Source: Spongilla lacustris
Taxonomy: Eukaryota; Porifera; Demospongiae; Spongillida; Spongillidae
NCBI GenBank assembly: GCA_949361645.1
Contig: OX442434.1
Span: 2,905,672 to 2,969,671 of the forward strand
Direction of reading: 5' to 3'
Length of the DNA: 64,000 nt
Shown here in pieces: positions 11,307 through 23,288 of this stretch; the first letter of the stretch is position 1; every line of letters starts with the position of its first letter. Below the pieces are notes generated by a model that saw only the letters and a program-made list of their open reading frames with translations, searched no databases and was not told the DNA's origin. Made by a program: the position numbers and the translations under genes.

Positions 11307-12060
11307 CTTGGCGGCAGGGTTGCCGAAGGCCAGCCGGCCTGACAGGCCAGGGGTAAAGCCTATCAGACCGGACCACGCCCACCCTTAGTATCATGCAGTA
11401 TGTTAGGGACTTAGGCGGGCTTCTTCAGTATTCAAAACTCAGCTGATCAGTCATCAACTATTATTACATGTATACTTTTTATTGACGTCAAATGGTTAAT
11501 ACAAATCCTACATTCCCTTTATATTTTGCAATAATATCATAATTTCTTATTACTGAGGATCTAATAAATACGAAGTACTGAAATGACTTTACACATTCAC
11601 CAAATGCACGATTGTAAATCATTCATAACTGACAAAAGCAGCAGAATTTCAAATACATCGTATACATATGTAGCGACTGAGCAGGAGCGTACATAATATT
11701 GGCTTATTTGAGTTATTGCATTCGAAGCAGCCATGCATTATGCTTTAGCATAATTGATGCTTCCAGCCGTTGGGAAAGTATAGATTCCATCGTTGACGCA
11801 ACTTGGCTCTTGACGTTCTGAAGGGGCAGATGAGGCTGGAATAGCGAGGTACTTCCGTGCAAGTATTGCAATAGTAGGTAATTGTGAGTTGATGATGGAC
11901 CAGGAGAATTGCCGATCGACATAGCGGCGCGGAGGCAAAATCAAGTTGCATGCGTATCAATTAATTGCCTGACAGGTCGGCCTATCAGCTAGGCCAAGCA
12001 GTCAGGCCGGCCGGCCTCAGGCCAGACCCCTGGCTGGCCTACGGCAACCCTGCTTGGCGG
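11307..12060. mobile_element. hAT-like non-autonomous transposon with 8-bp TSD
   Basis: The element is 11315-12052 (738 bp). It begins CAGGGTTGCCGAAGGCCAGC and ends with the near inverse, finishing GGCAACCCTG. The octamer CTTGGCGG is present immediately before (11307-11314) and after (12053-12060), a perfect target-site duplication. CAGGG termini plus 8-bp duplications point to the hAT superfamily. No transposase frame is present; small minus-strand frames at 11713-11960 look random. A related terminus lies at 47583-47635. Confidence 0.88.
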
Positions 12061-12825
12061 CACAGACTACCTATTGATATTGAAGGCTTTGAAGCCTTAA
12101 ACTGGGGTGAAAGGCAAAAAAATGGCGGCGAGGGTGTTCAGCGTGGGTCACTCCAGTGACTAGTCTCAGTGCAAATCATAAACTGCGCATCCTAACTACT
12201 GAATTAATGACCTATTGGAGTGGAATGCAGAAACTGTCGAAAGGGGAGAACAGAATGTATTTTAATCCCTATTTCCCATTTGATTGAACTAATGAAACAG
12301 TAAAAGGTATACATTTACTACAACATAAAGTTAGCATCATTTACTAGTACAAAATACAAGATTGAAACATTTTTCTGTTGTGCTTGCTGATAAATGCTTC
12401 ACATACTTCATCAACTTCAACTGTGACATGAGTACTATGCAAATGCATCAAGCAAAACGCACAGAGCTCATTGTACTTCGTAAATACGCCTCAATGTTGA
12501 GAAAGACCTTTCTGCTTACAGGTATGGTGCAGGCAATAATTAATAACGTACACTCGTATGTTGTGGAAGACATCTTCATCAGCTGCATGGATACAATGTA
12601 CCAGATCTGCAGGAATGATGTCTTCGGGGATTCAGATTTTTGTTTCCAAAAACGTTGCCATATGCAGCTTTAGTTCTGATAGAAGGGTTTGTTCAAATGT
12701 TGAATCTGTGAGTTATGCAGTACATAAAGTTTGGCGCGCGAGTTTCGATGTAGAACAGCTGCAAATGTAACATAAACTGAATGTAATTGTGTTGCTAAGC
12801 AATACTGAAGACAACTTGTGTAACG
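12061..12825. other. No gene recognised; one short unassigned frame
   Basis: Sequence following the hAT-like insertion. A frame at 12362-12673 (103 codons) has no recognisable family and no clear splice context. Positions 12745-12825 (gtagaacagctgcaaatgtaa...gtgttgctaagcaata) match 38025-38075, upstream of another copy of the same foldback element, so the two loci share more than the element itself. Confidence 0.4.
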
Positions 12826-13011
12826 TATAGTGGTGTAAAAAGGAGATAATATTTATATTCCTATATTTAGCAACATAAATGTAATGCCGTTAACTAAGTG
12901 CTAAATATAGAAATCTCCGGCCAATCCCTTGTTCCCTTCCTTTTTACACCACCATTGCCTTCAAATCCTATATACCACTAACTTTCACAGAGAGAATGTT
13001 TTTATATATTT
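12826..13011. repeat. Foldback MITE family, copy 1
   Basis: The right arm (tcccttgttcccttcctttt, caccaccattgccttcaaat, cctatataccactaactttc) is complete, while the left arm is shortened to tggtgtaaaaagg. An inner stem (tatatttagca...tgctaaatata) surrounds an acataa loop. The full form is at 22994-23288. Confidence 0.8.
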
Positions 13012-13054
13012 AGTACTTATGTGTTGAACTTGTGTACATATGTACATGCATATG

Positions 13055-13205
13055 TGCATGTTGCAGCATGTGTGCATGTTGTAGTATATGTGTGCATGTT
13101 GTAGTATGTGTGCATGTTGTAGTATGTGTGCATGTTGTAGTATGTGTGCATGTTGTAGTATGTGTGCATGTTGTAGTATGTGTGCATGTTGTAGTATGTG
13201 TTGTG
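13055..13205. repeat. 18-bp minisatellite (tgtgcatgttgtagtatg)
   Basis: About eight units, flanked by irregular tgcatg/tacatg words on both sides up to about 13262. Reading frames of Thr/Cys/His repeats on both strands here are products of the repeat. Confidence 0.88.
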
Positions 13206-13262
13206 CATGTACATGTACATGTGCATGTGCATGTCGTAGTATGTGTTGTGTGCATGTGCATG

Positions 13263-14480
13263 TTCTTTCATAAGATCCATAATGACCACTACCAGCTGTG
13301 TACCACACATGATGATGACATAAACTTATTTTTTTTTTGGAAAGTGTAATTTATCCATATTTGGTAACGGTATGAATGGGCATATACCTGTATGTGTATA
13401 ATTATAATTTTAATGCTATAACTGATTTTGCTTGATGAACGTCTTTCATGATAGATATGGGGATTTGTCTGGTTGGTAACTAGCATGAGCATATTTTACC
13501 ACAAAGAGAACACAAAGCTAGCTTTTGAAGCTAAAAGTTCACTCCCTACCAAATAAAATGGCAATTGCAGAGACACTGAGGTATGTAAGAGGTCCATAGG
13601 TGGGGCCAATATATCTACAGGCCAAATTTTTGGCTATGGGTGGTTGCCAATTCTCAAAATTGGACTTTCTTAACCTTTAATCTGCGTGAAACGATCCTGA
13701 ATTCAGGATGGTGAGTTCTGCCGTTTATAACAACCATTGCAGGGAAAATTAAAATCATTAAAACATAAAACTGTTTTTTAAAACAATGGTGCACACATTC
13801 TATAGCATGGAATAATTTTTATCATCTAGAAAGCTGCCCAAACTTCAAGGATGCATAAGCACGTTCGTTGCTCCCGAGCACATAAATTAAACGATTAGCA
13901 ATTTATAGTTTGTAATGCTTACAAAGAGCATTGAACATATCAATTTTACTCCTTTTCACTACTTTTTGGTGGTAGCACCCCCATGCAGACTCTTGGTAAA
14001 AGTTGTATTTTTATCAAACTTGTATACAAAATAATAGAAAAGGGTAATTTATTATCACTGTCCGAGCATCCGCCCCTTCTTTATATGTCCCAACAGTATT
14101 GGTGACAGCATTTCTACCAATGTCAGGCATTTCTGCATCGCTCTCAACGGCAGAAATTGCGGCTTTTTATTTAGCAGAGGCTAACCATCGTACCACCCGC
14201 TTTGACTCGCTTCGCTTAGTCCGCCTTGAGTTAATTCGATGCTCGTACCTCCTGTGCCCCATATTGTTTAATTTGCTTATATGGCTCTCCTTACAGATCT
14301 TAGTAACAGTTTCTATCTTGAAAGTAAGCTTCCTGCTCTTTCCTCAACCTTATACCCGACTTTGATGGTACCCTCGGCATTATTTTTGAACGAAAAAGTA
14401 AACTAAGCCTAAACATTGTTTTTTCTAAAAGAAATAAAGATTTGAATGACTAAAATGGATAGCGCTGTTTAGATGAAAGC
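13263..14480. other. No gene recognised
   Basis: AT-rich sequence without a supportable exon. A perfect 16-bp palindrome (atcctgaattcaggat, 13694-13709) resembles the ttcaggat...atcctgaa hairpin of the tandem repeat at 15378-15400. A frame at 14099-14365 has a hydrophobic stretch, but no family could be assigned. Confidence 0.35.
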
Positions 14481-15677
14481 CTACAGAAGCTAAATATAAA
14501 AAAATTCATCAATACCGTTCGAATTTATGTCGATACGAGCGGCGTAAAGTCATCCTTAATTCAGGCAAGGACACTTAACTATTACAAGGACACTTAATTA
14601 TTACATGGACTGGAAACCGCCGCGTAACGTAATACTATAAATTGTCGCAATCCTCGTTGCGCCTCGTTCCCAGATTTTTCGGACAAACAAAGGGTTTTGT
14701 GAAGTCGTCTTAGCTTTGGAATGACTTACAGTTACAGAAAGCTGTTCTTTTGTTGAGGTAAATCCGTTATAAGTCTTAAAGATTACGTGAACGTACGGGT
14801 CTTAGCTTCTACATGCGTGTTTTGCCTTGCTACGCTACTTTGGTTAGGCTCCTGGACACACCGATGAGCAAACGTTTGTTTTGAAAGGTGTTTCCAACGC
14901 TTAATGGTATGATACAACTCGTATGTTAGTTTGTAGTGGAAAGGATGTTCCTTACAGAAAGGGCAAACGATTTTAATCGAATGATGCGCATGTTCTCTTT
15001 GTCAGGCCTCTGCAAATATGGTAATAGTTATGGCCTTATTTAACGTTCCACAGTATACCTCAATGGTTTCTCTAACTCGAGATTATATTTACATGATGAC
15101 TGAACCTGTATTTATTTCTATACATTACTTTGAACTGATGTTTGTTAATCATTGGTTCATTGCTCATTTTGAATTAGCGACGCCAAGAATAGCAAAGAAT
15201 GGTTTATACATAACAAAAAACAACGTCGCGGCACCCCAGACAAGTCCCAGTCTTCTGATGCACTACAACACTCACATCGTCGAGTACATGTACTGATCAT
15301 TAATAATTCATGAGCAATGAGGATGGCGACATGAATTTATTGTGGTTTCCAGTCCATGTAATAATTAAGTGTCCTTGATTCAGGATTTCCATCCTGAATT
15401 AAGGGGACCAAAAAATTTTTCTTTCAACTGAAGCGTCTTTTAAATGAACATATGAACCTAAGCTTTAAAAAGTTCAAAATACATGTAAGTGCTACAGAAG
15501 CAAAAAAATTCATCAATACCGTTCGAATTTATGTCGATACGAGCGGCGTAAAGTCATCCTTAATTCAGGATTTCCATCCTGAATTAAGGGGACCAAAATA
15601 ATTTTTCTTTCAACTGAAGCGTCTTTTAAATGAATATATGAAGCTAAGCTTTAAAAAGTTCAAAATACATGTAAGTG
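14481..15677. repeat. Two-unit tandem repeat (about 187 bp), first unit split by a transposon
   Basis: Unit 2 is 15492-15677. Unit 1 has the same order (ctacagaagc, aattcatcaataccgttcga, tcgatacgagcggcgtaaag, ttcaggatttccatcctgaa, aagcgtcttttaaatga, acatgtaagtg) but is split into 14481-14565 and 15385-15491 by the element at 14566-15377. Each unit contains a short hairpin attcaggat-ttcc-atcctgaat. Unit 2 preserves the uninterrupted site. Confidence 0.85.
14566..15377. mobile_element. 812-bp non-autonomous transposon, 34-bp TIRs, 7-bp TSD
   Basis: Positions 14585-14618 and 15344-15377 are exact 34-bp inverted repeats (caaggacacttaattattac and so on to ggaaacc). The left end carries an extra 19-bp partial duplicate of the terminus (14566-14584). 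ATTCAGG occurs at 14559-14565 and 15378-15384 as a target duplication, and the intact neighbour repeat (about 15573) shows a single ATTCAGG followed by atttcc, confirming the empty site. The internal frame 15018-15296 (92 codons) matches no transposase known to me. The superfamily is unassigned. Confidence 0.88.
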
Positions 15678-16130
15678 TGGGGTCACTAATGCAATTAATT
15701 TGCGCCTCTTGAAATGATTGATTGCTGCTATATTATCTGACAGCAAATTATATTAGCAGTGTCGTAACTGAAGTGAATCATTAGGTGTGAAATTAGTGTG
15801 AAATTAAATGTATATGTGTGTCTACATTGATTCATTTTGCGTCGTGATTAAACAGGTTCAAAGATCATGTACAGCTTGCAAATATGACATTGGGTTGCAT
15901 GGCCTGAGAGCGATCTAGTTATTTTAACATTATTAATACACCATCCATCAATCATCCACAGTATTGCATTGGCAGTTGCTAAGATTTGGCAAAGTTGTGC
16001 ATTTCTGTCAAGTGATACATACAATAGGTCTAACCACATGAGACGACCCATGTGTATTTATTATTTGCATGCCAAAAGCATGTAGTTCAGAGCTTGACAT
16101 ATTTATATTGACAATTTGGATAGGCTTCAG
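15678..16130. other. No exon recognised; upstream of ankyrin exon
   Basis: AT-rich, probably an intron of the ankyrin-repeat gene whose exons follow at 16131. The minus-strand frame 15848-16051 has no family resemblance. Confidence 0.35.
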
Positions 16131-16854
16131 ACTCCATTGCACAAGGCCGCTTGGTATGAATACTACAATGTCTGTAAGATTCTGGTAGAGAGTGGAGCCT
16201 CAGTCCTCACCACGGACTACAAGGTGAGTCGTTGCAACAGTATGCTTTGCATGGTTCACTGCAGTGCAGGACTTGTGATGTTTACAGATTGATAATCCAC
16301 GCCCATCTGTTTGTAGCTTCGATCTCTTTATGCTATGTTCATAGCTACTTTCTGTTGATTGTGATGTACATGTAATTTCCATCCTCCTTATGTTGATCTC
16401 CCATCTTATTAGGGCGATATGGCATCCAATAAACCTTCCACCAATAAAGAACTGATAGCCTATCTTAAAGGTAAATATTCTATGATTATTCTACTGCATG
16501 GTTTCATCATTACAGGTTTTATATACAATGTAGAACTATACATGTAGGTTGGAAATTTGTTTCCAAAAATTCCTATACTATACCCTAGCAGGTGGGAAGT
16601 TATTATTATTTTGCTCAGTGATATTGGCAGGTGTCAGTAAGGGCAATGCTGCCTCTGTATTTGGGCACATCAAGTGTTATGTAATCTATATAGTGTACCC
16701 TGTATATGTATAATATACATGTTTAGTGTGCTATAATTATACTATTATGCTATCATTAAAATAATTCAACTTATGTTATGAATATTGTTTTTCTTCTTCA
16801 GGCCAAGAGCAAAAGCAAAGGAATATTACAGACAAGGATGAAATAGCTGTATAG
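16131..16854 (+). CDS. Ankyrin-repeat protein, last three exons
   Basis: Exons 16131-16223, 16413-16470 and 16802-16854 join in phases 0 and 1 across GT-AG introns. The first encodes one ankyrin repeat (TPLHKAAWYEYYNVCKILVE, then SGASVLTTDYK) with the TPLH and LxxxGA hallmarks. It continues with GDMASNKPSTNKELIAYLK and a hydrophilic end, GQEQKQRNITDKDEIAV-stop. Ankyrin repeats bind other proteins. The rest of the gene should lie upstream, but I could not find convincing exons there; large repeat insertions (11.3-15.7 kb) may have expanded its introns or removed it. The partner and pathway are unknown. Confidence 0.72.
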
Positions 16855-18033
16855 TTACAAACTGAATACTTGGATATATTATTGTATTGTTTTATTGCTT
16901 TTAAATTTTTTTTTAGGCTATTATGTCATGTATTTTTATGATACACATGCAGAAATACTTCTCTGTTGTTGAAATTCAGCTACATATAGTGTACATTACA
17001 CAATGCATCATATAATGGAACATGATTGTGAGTGGGGGCGTATAAGGTTGGTGCAGTCAGGGATAGAGGCTACAGGTGAATTTAATTAAGACGCACAAGC
17101 ATTATGATGCAGTTGCATTCAGGTGAAGTGGATTAAGTCCAAACGAATGCTATATGTATATTATATGTATAGTGCTTGGACACATAACATGCAGGCAGTG
17201 CACACACTCTGAAGCAAAAGGTAAATAATTATTCAGGCACCATGGTATTCCAACACTACCACAAACCCACTGTTTTGCTTTACAGCACGCATATGTATGC
17301 CCACCTGCCTGACTGCTTTACATGTCACATGACCAGAACCACACCCCTTTAGAACTGCGGCTAATTATAAGTTACACTACATATTTGTGAGGTTTGTCCT
17401 TTCTCCTTTTAAAAACAACAATTACATGTACATGAATAATGATTATATAAGCTGCATGCAGAAAGACATCCATGGCCTTATCACACATAAGTCATAGGTA
17501 GTATTAATATACCAGTATACAGAATGCTGATTGGCTTTGCAGCCATAACAGATACCATGGCATGTAGTGGTGTGTCAATGAATTCTGAAGCAACTGTTTG
17601 TTTTAAATTACAAGTTCTGCACTGAATCATTTTTGTGAGAGCTTCAGGTCTATTTTTAAGATCACATCCAATGTAGCATCCCTGACATACCATCAATATC
17701 AAAAGCACTACATGTATAGCTCTGATACACCATCACTACCAACTGCATGCAATTTATGCTCACATTCCTTACCCTGGTCCCAATTTTCGTCGATTCTCTT
17801 ATTTCTCTTCCTTCTTGACCCCGCATAACATGGGCATAACTTGGGATAGGAAATATTAAATATATACTAATAGCATCAGAATTGGTCAGGACTTCAGCTA
17901 TCATGTGTATGAGGAAGTTCTCATAATTTATTTATCCAGTTCCTCTAGCTAGGGCCTTTTGAAAATCCAAAATTCAAAATTTGTGAAGGATCTTCGGTTA
18001 TTATAATACGTGCATCAACTGGCACCTGATCTA
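16855..18033. other. No gene recognised
   Basis: AT-rich DNA after the ankyrin gene stop codon, including its 3' untranslated region. Minus-strand frames 17481-17708 and 17662-17904 carry no recognisable domain. Confidence 0.35.
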
Positions 18034-18161
18034 TTCATCATGTGACTTGTGCCGGGAAAAAGCACTAGATCTTTTATGCAAGTACAGCATCGCCTGTTAG
18101 CTAGCATGGAAGTGGTGTTACAAACCAACATGAATGTCTTTGCAATAAAAATGCTATCTCA
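18034..18161. repeat. Dispersed repeat, copy 2
   Basis: Direct repeat of window positions 7-135 with a handful of substitutions. The match ends at the same relative place (after atgctat), which suggests a true element boundary. Confidence 0.78.
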
Positions 18162-18234
18162 AGTGCATGTCAATGTGCCTCATTACCTGCTCACCTTGAG
18201 GCAGGATCATTGGTGACTTTGCAATACAGTGTCA

Positions 18235-18540
18235 AGGTCAAAGAATAGAGGACCTAAGGGCTGCTGTACCAATAGAAGACCTAAGGGATCTCCCTGCTGT
18301 GCCAATAGAGGATCTAAGGGATCTATCTCCCTGCTGGGACCTAAGGGATCTCCCTGCTGTGCCAATAGAGGATCTAAGGGATCTATCTCCCTGCTAGGAC
18401 CTAAGGGATCTCCCTGCTGTACCAATAGATGATCTAAGGGATCTCCCTGCTGTACCAATAGAGGATCTAAGGGATCTCCCTGGTTCTGTGTGGTTTACAT
18501 TAATGGATCTCCTTGCTGTACCAATAGAGGACTTAAGGTA
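18235..18540. repeat. Degenerate minisatellite (gatctaagggatctccctgc)
   Basis: About nine units of 31-45 bp built from gacctaagggatctccctgc and tgtaccaatagag. Some units carry an extra gatctatctccctgct block, giving a two-level repeat. Frames in both directions are by-products. Confidence 0.85.
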
Positions 18541-19579
18541 TCCTCTATATTATTATTTATTTTGATATCTATGTATTCAGTGTATCCATTATCTATATAA
18601 TTATAATTATAATAGAGTTCATGTTTTGAAGTGCACATGCATTAATAGTAGATTATTCAGATATGAATATTGATTCCAACTGGGTGGGATAGTGAGAGCA
18701 GGGCAAAAAGCCCAAGGCCTTTTGTATGCACTGAGAGATCCTCAGATTCTTATAGCCTTTATTGCCACCAAAAATGTGCTCAGTTGAGATTATTAAATTA
18801 TTGCCTTGTGTTGACTTAAATGGTGAAATATGTGATGTCCCGGCCAGGGGTCTCATGACTGGAGCAATGTGATGTTCCAGTGTCATGTTCTGAGGGTCAC
18901 ATGACTGGAGCAGTGTGATGTCCCAGGAATCACATTACAGTAATAGTGCTGAGAGATCACATTACACGTACTGGACTGACATTATTACATCGCCAGTTTT
19001 TATTTAGCATGATCTCATTGTATGGTACTTTGACCTCTGGTTTCCATTGTGGGCACCAATAGACCTGAGGAGAGAACTGAAAGCCATGATGAGGAATGAG
19101 GGGCAGAGATGGATACTAGGTGTGCCCTATTGGCCACTGAGGACTGACTTGTTAAAAAACAGCACAGTGCCTTTTGCAACACAGGAGAAGATATATGGAG
19201 TCCAATGAAATTATTTCAGATGTTGTAACACATGATTTGCATGGGGGAGGTGATATGTGATTGGTGGCCATATCCAGATGAAAAAACAGAGGAAATATAA
19301 GCAGCTGGAATTAGAGTATGCAGACCCAAGCCACCTCAATCTGAGGCTCAGCTGCGCTTGCCGATAGGTCTGTCATATCTACGGATGTACTCTGAGACAG
19401 GCAGTTTCTACCATCAAATGTGTTACCAAACCATAGAAAAATTGCCTTGAGTTGACTTAAATGGTGAAAAATGCACTAAAGAAATGTTCAGGGACATCTC
19501 ATACCGGTCTACTGAAGCAAACTACACACTGCACAAATGTATCATTCTAATCATTATGATTGTGTAAAAAAAAACATAA
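18541..19579. other. Repeat-derived sequence, no gene recognised
   Basis: Two direct copies of attgccttgxgttgacttaa plus atggtgaaa lie near 18800-18828 and 19441-19470, so the DNA between them may be an insertion or a duplication. Words around catgactggagcaatgtgat repeat at 18855, 18900 and nearby. A plus-strand frame near 19030-19200 (PIDLRRELKAMMRNEGQRW and further) has protein-like composition but no assignable family. The stretch 19490-19545 is the 3' flank shared with transporters A and D. Confidence 0.45.
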
Positions 19580-21749
19580 TCACGTGGTGGGCTGTGAAGA
19601 GTAATAGTTCTCTGCAAGTATGTGTTGATCAATGTGTTCATCTCTCAGCCTTTTCTTGTACCTCTTTGCTACCAATGAGTATAACAAGAATCCAATGATG
19701 CCAATGATAATTATTGTCATATAGTACACTGAATTGCAGCTGACTGCTGGGATAACCCTTGATTGTTGTAATTGCTTGAAAGCACTAGTAACAATTATCT
19801 CCATGATCAGTGGTACCATAGCATACAGACCCTGAATGGTGTAGAATGTTCCTACTAGCATACTTCTCATACTGTATGGTGATTGAGCAAATATGAACTC
19901 GAATGCTATGGATAGAGAACAAGGGTGTAAAGGTATATATGTATATGTGAAATCATAGTTTTACACTTACCTGATATATAAACAATAAGTTCTGCTATGT
20001 TGTCCAATGCAATAGGCACTGCAATTAAAGCTGCAGAGGTGCTTGAATTCATATTTGTAGTGTTTGATTCTGACAGAATGCAACGATCTTTGGTAGTGCG
20101 ATCAGGTCCTTCATGTATGTACAGATCAATGATCAATGCTGATGCTACTGCAGCTATGTCCACTAACATCCCAATTCCAATCTTCTTCAAAGAGGTAGGT
20201 ATGTAATTTTCAAACAATGGACATATCACAAATTCATGCAGTGGTACTGCTAGCAGAATTATAATGTTTTGGGTTGTTAAGATGTCGTGAATTGAACAGT
20301 GTTGATTCAGAGTAGGATTGTTCATCTCGAAAGCAAGAACATCCTCATCCTTTAGTCAAAATCACAAATTGTGCACATATACATGTGCAGAAAAGAGCTG
20401 AAAAATACATCACTTACACTGGTACAGCTATACTGTACATATACATCTATACTGGTATAATTTAGCACTGTGTTACAAAGGTTAAGATGATTTTGTAGAA
20501 TGAAAATACTTTTTGCTGTCCTGAGCCCAATACAAAATGAATTAGCTTTATGTAATTGTCCATAACTCTAAAAGCAAGCATGTAATTTGTAATTCATGCA
20601 CTGTAGCTATACTGGTGAGTAAACTTTTTAACTCTACTCACCCCTGCACTTAGAAGGAAATACTTTTTATTTTCATTGAATTGTGCTTCCTAATAAAAGC
20701 ATTGCTTCTTGATTTTGTTACTTATAACATGCAGTACTTACCGTATCATTAACTATCAGAAATCCTCCCACAGATACCAAGAGCAGGGATATAGCAAAGA
20801 ATGATTTCACATCTTCAACCTTCTCTGTGGAAAATGGACCTCCGTACTTGCTCTTCCCCAGATCAAGCCTCGATGGGGGCGTGTCATCATAAAATGTCAG
20901 AGAACTTCTGTGTATGGGGATTTTGTGTTGCGAAGAAAATTTTAAAACATCACGAACTGTCTTAAAAGGGTTGATGCTTATTGGTTCTTTCACTAACCAC
21001 TTATCTAAGCAGTACCAACACAACAGAGCAGCTCCCATAAATAGGACATTGACACCAACTTCAACCACCAAAGAAAGGTAATCAGAAAACAGACAACCAA
21101 GTATCACCGAAACTGTTTCACTGCCAACGTATGTACTCCACCAGTACCAGTGGATAAAGGCACTCAGCTGGCTTCCGGAGGCACCCACCATTTGGTCCAT
21201 ACCAAACTGAATGATATTTGTTCTAAATCCCGCCAAGCCTGCATTAATAGCCAGATATGCCACTGGAAAGATGTAGTATACGTACATAGGCTTGTCGATC
21301 AGCTGAAGGAAGAGGAACGGAAAGAACAGCACACTGTGTCCAATCAATATGAACCACATACTGAATTTAGTTACTCTATATCTCCCGATACGAGCATCTG
21401 CGATCCATCCGGCAAGTGGATAGAAGAGTTGTGGAATAGCTGTACCGATCAGAAGGACTCCTAATAGATTTTTCTGATAAGGGCTGTTTGGTATAATTTG
21501 TGCGCCGAGTACATTCAGAGTACTGTAGTATCCCGTATCCACGGCCACGCAGATGGCAATGACCAAAATGGCTCCTTTGCTGCTAATCCTTCTTGATCTA
21601 CAGCAAGTCGTTTTTCTCGTAAAGGCAGGGCGGTTCAGATCGCGAGTCCCGCGACCTATGTGGACGATTTCTTCACACTCTTCGAAGTTACTGGTATCTT
21701 CAGAAACCCCCTGAATGCTCGGTGCTGTGTTTGCGTACGCTTCTGCCAT
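19580..21749 (-). CDS. POT/SLC15-like membrane transporter, copy B
   Basis: Exons 21749-20742, 20349-19971 and 19905-19580 on the minus strand, phases 0 and 1, encode 570 residues without interruption. I start at the ATG at 21749 (MAEAYANTAPS), because copy E starts with the matching MAEAHTNT; an in-frame ATG lies 17 codons upstream. Family motifs are as in copy A: AGWIADARIGRYRVTK, GLAGFRTNIIQFGMDQ, WYWWSTYVGS and SPYSMRSMLVG. A long loop between TM6 and TM7 holds a conserved RLDLGKSKYGGPFSTEKVE. TM1 reads VAVDTGYYSTLN instead of the E-x-x-E-R-F signature. This is the least damaged copy and the best reference for the group. It is probably a plasma or organelle membrane solute carrier of unknown substrate. 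Confidence 0.92.
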
Positions 21750-22479
21750 TTGAGGGGTAGGGCTGCATATGAATATAATTTGAACCTTCAGGCAATGCAT
21801 GTATATTATTAGGAATGGGATCGGAAGATTTCAAACAATGACAGTTTTAATTATGTATTGAATGTGTTTAAATTTATTGCATTAACAAAACATTGACGCC
21901 CCATTGAGTGGCATTTGGTGCAGCCCTAACCCCTCAAAGATGGAGAGGAGTAAGCTGAGTGCACCAGGGGGTAGAGCTCAGGGAGTAGCTTTTTCACAGC
22001 CAACAGCATCTTATCACGTCGGATGGAATTGAAGGCACGCTAGAAGAAGAAAAACTGACCCTTCAAGGATTATATGATGTGCTTGTAAGGTCCTTGTGAT
22101 ATAAGGCGGCATGTGTCCAACCATTTCCTTCAAGATGCAAAGTAGGGACATCACCAGAAGCTATACTCTGTCGATGGTTTCCGTAAGTCTGTTTTGAATT
22201 GAATTAAGCAATTATACAATACTAAAGTCTAAATATGCAAGACGCCTCGTGTTTTTACGTGGACTTTAATGAATGTACCGGGTATACTCGCGTTTAGCTA
22301 TAGTATTGCAGATTGTAATTGCTTGTTACGCTAAGAGATAATCACGCATTTATATAATATTATACAATCAGTGAATTGTGACATCACTTCCTGTAATGGA
22401 TAAAGAAAATGGAGCCGCTCGCCCGTCATCATCTCCAGTGTGTAGACCGGACGGGAACCAACTTTACAATTCAAAGTGG
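21750..22479. other. 5' flank of transporter B
   Basis: No exon recognised. It should contain the copy B promoter, but no clear TATA box could be fixed. The sequence just upstream of the ATG (aatataatttgaaccttcag on the plus strand) is shared with copies A and E. Confidence 0.4.
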
Positions 22480-22965
22480 CCATACCAAAGAAAACAAGGC
22501 TATAGTACTTGTCACCACATCAGAATCATTCAGATACACAGGAAAGCTAATCATAATGGAGATTCGTGCATGAAAAACAGATTGACACTTCAGGGATTAC
22601 AATTTAGTAGTTACTCATATAATTATAATAGTATATAACTGAGCGGAGGAATATACCATATGATTATCATGTAATGCAGTACGGACCCAATGCGGTCATA
22701 TTGTTGATTAGTGTTCATGTATGATGTAATTTTGGCGCTCCATACATCTCGTCTAGATCTGAAACCAATAACAGACCTCTGGATTTTTTTTTAAATCACG
22801 TACTTGTATATGCAGTAGTGAATCGCCTCCATGCATGAACCCTTTGCGTGCATGCATGCATGCAAATATCACGCCACGTGCACACTTTGAACCTTTCATT
22901 CAAGTCATTGCATGCAAACGCAGCCTCACAAGAACGATGCATTTCTGAACATCTATATTTACATT
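22480..22965. repeat. Segmental repeat matching the GPCR 5' flank
   Basis: Collinear similarity to 33430-33900. Shared words include ccaaagaaaacaa, ggattacaattagtagttac (variant), gtaattttggcg, catacatct-gtctagat, catgcatgaacc, aatatcacgccac and tgcatttct. It lies between transporters B and C. The small frame 22378-22638 within it is not conserved in the other copy and is probably not coding. Confidence 0.7.
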
Positions 22966-22993
22966 TATATGATATCTGTAATTTTTTTATATT

Positions 22994-23288
22994 CAAGATA
23001 TAAAAAACATTCTCTCTGAGAAAGTTGGTGATATATATATATATAGGATTTGAAGGCAATGGTGGTGTAAAAAGGAAGGGAACAAGGGATCAAGGATGAT
23101 ACGAATTTTTTTTAAACAGTCCTATATTTAGCACTTTTATAATACGTACATTTTATGTTGCTAAATATAAGACTATTAAAAAATTTCGTATCATCGTTGA
23201 TCCCTTGTTCCCTTCCTTTTTACACCACCATTGCCTTCAAATCCTATATACCACCAACTTTCTCAGAGACAATGTTTTATATATCTTG
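22994..23288. repeat. Foldback MITE family, full-length copy 2
   Basis: A near-perfect 295-bp hairpin. The left arm begins caagatataaaaaacattct; the right arm is its inverse, ending aatgttttatatatcttg. Internal arms contain ggatttgaaggcaatggtgg, tgtaaaaaggaagggaacaa and gatacgaattt, with an inner stem tatatttagca/tgctaaatata. No coding capacity. Other copies lie at 12826, 38134 and 53010. Confidence 0.9.

Noticed and set aside
13010..13310. Cys/Thr/His-repeat proteins on both strands
   Set aside because: All are translations of the 18-bp tgtgcatgttgtagtatg minisatellite.
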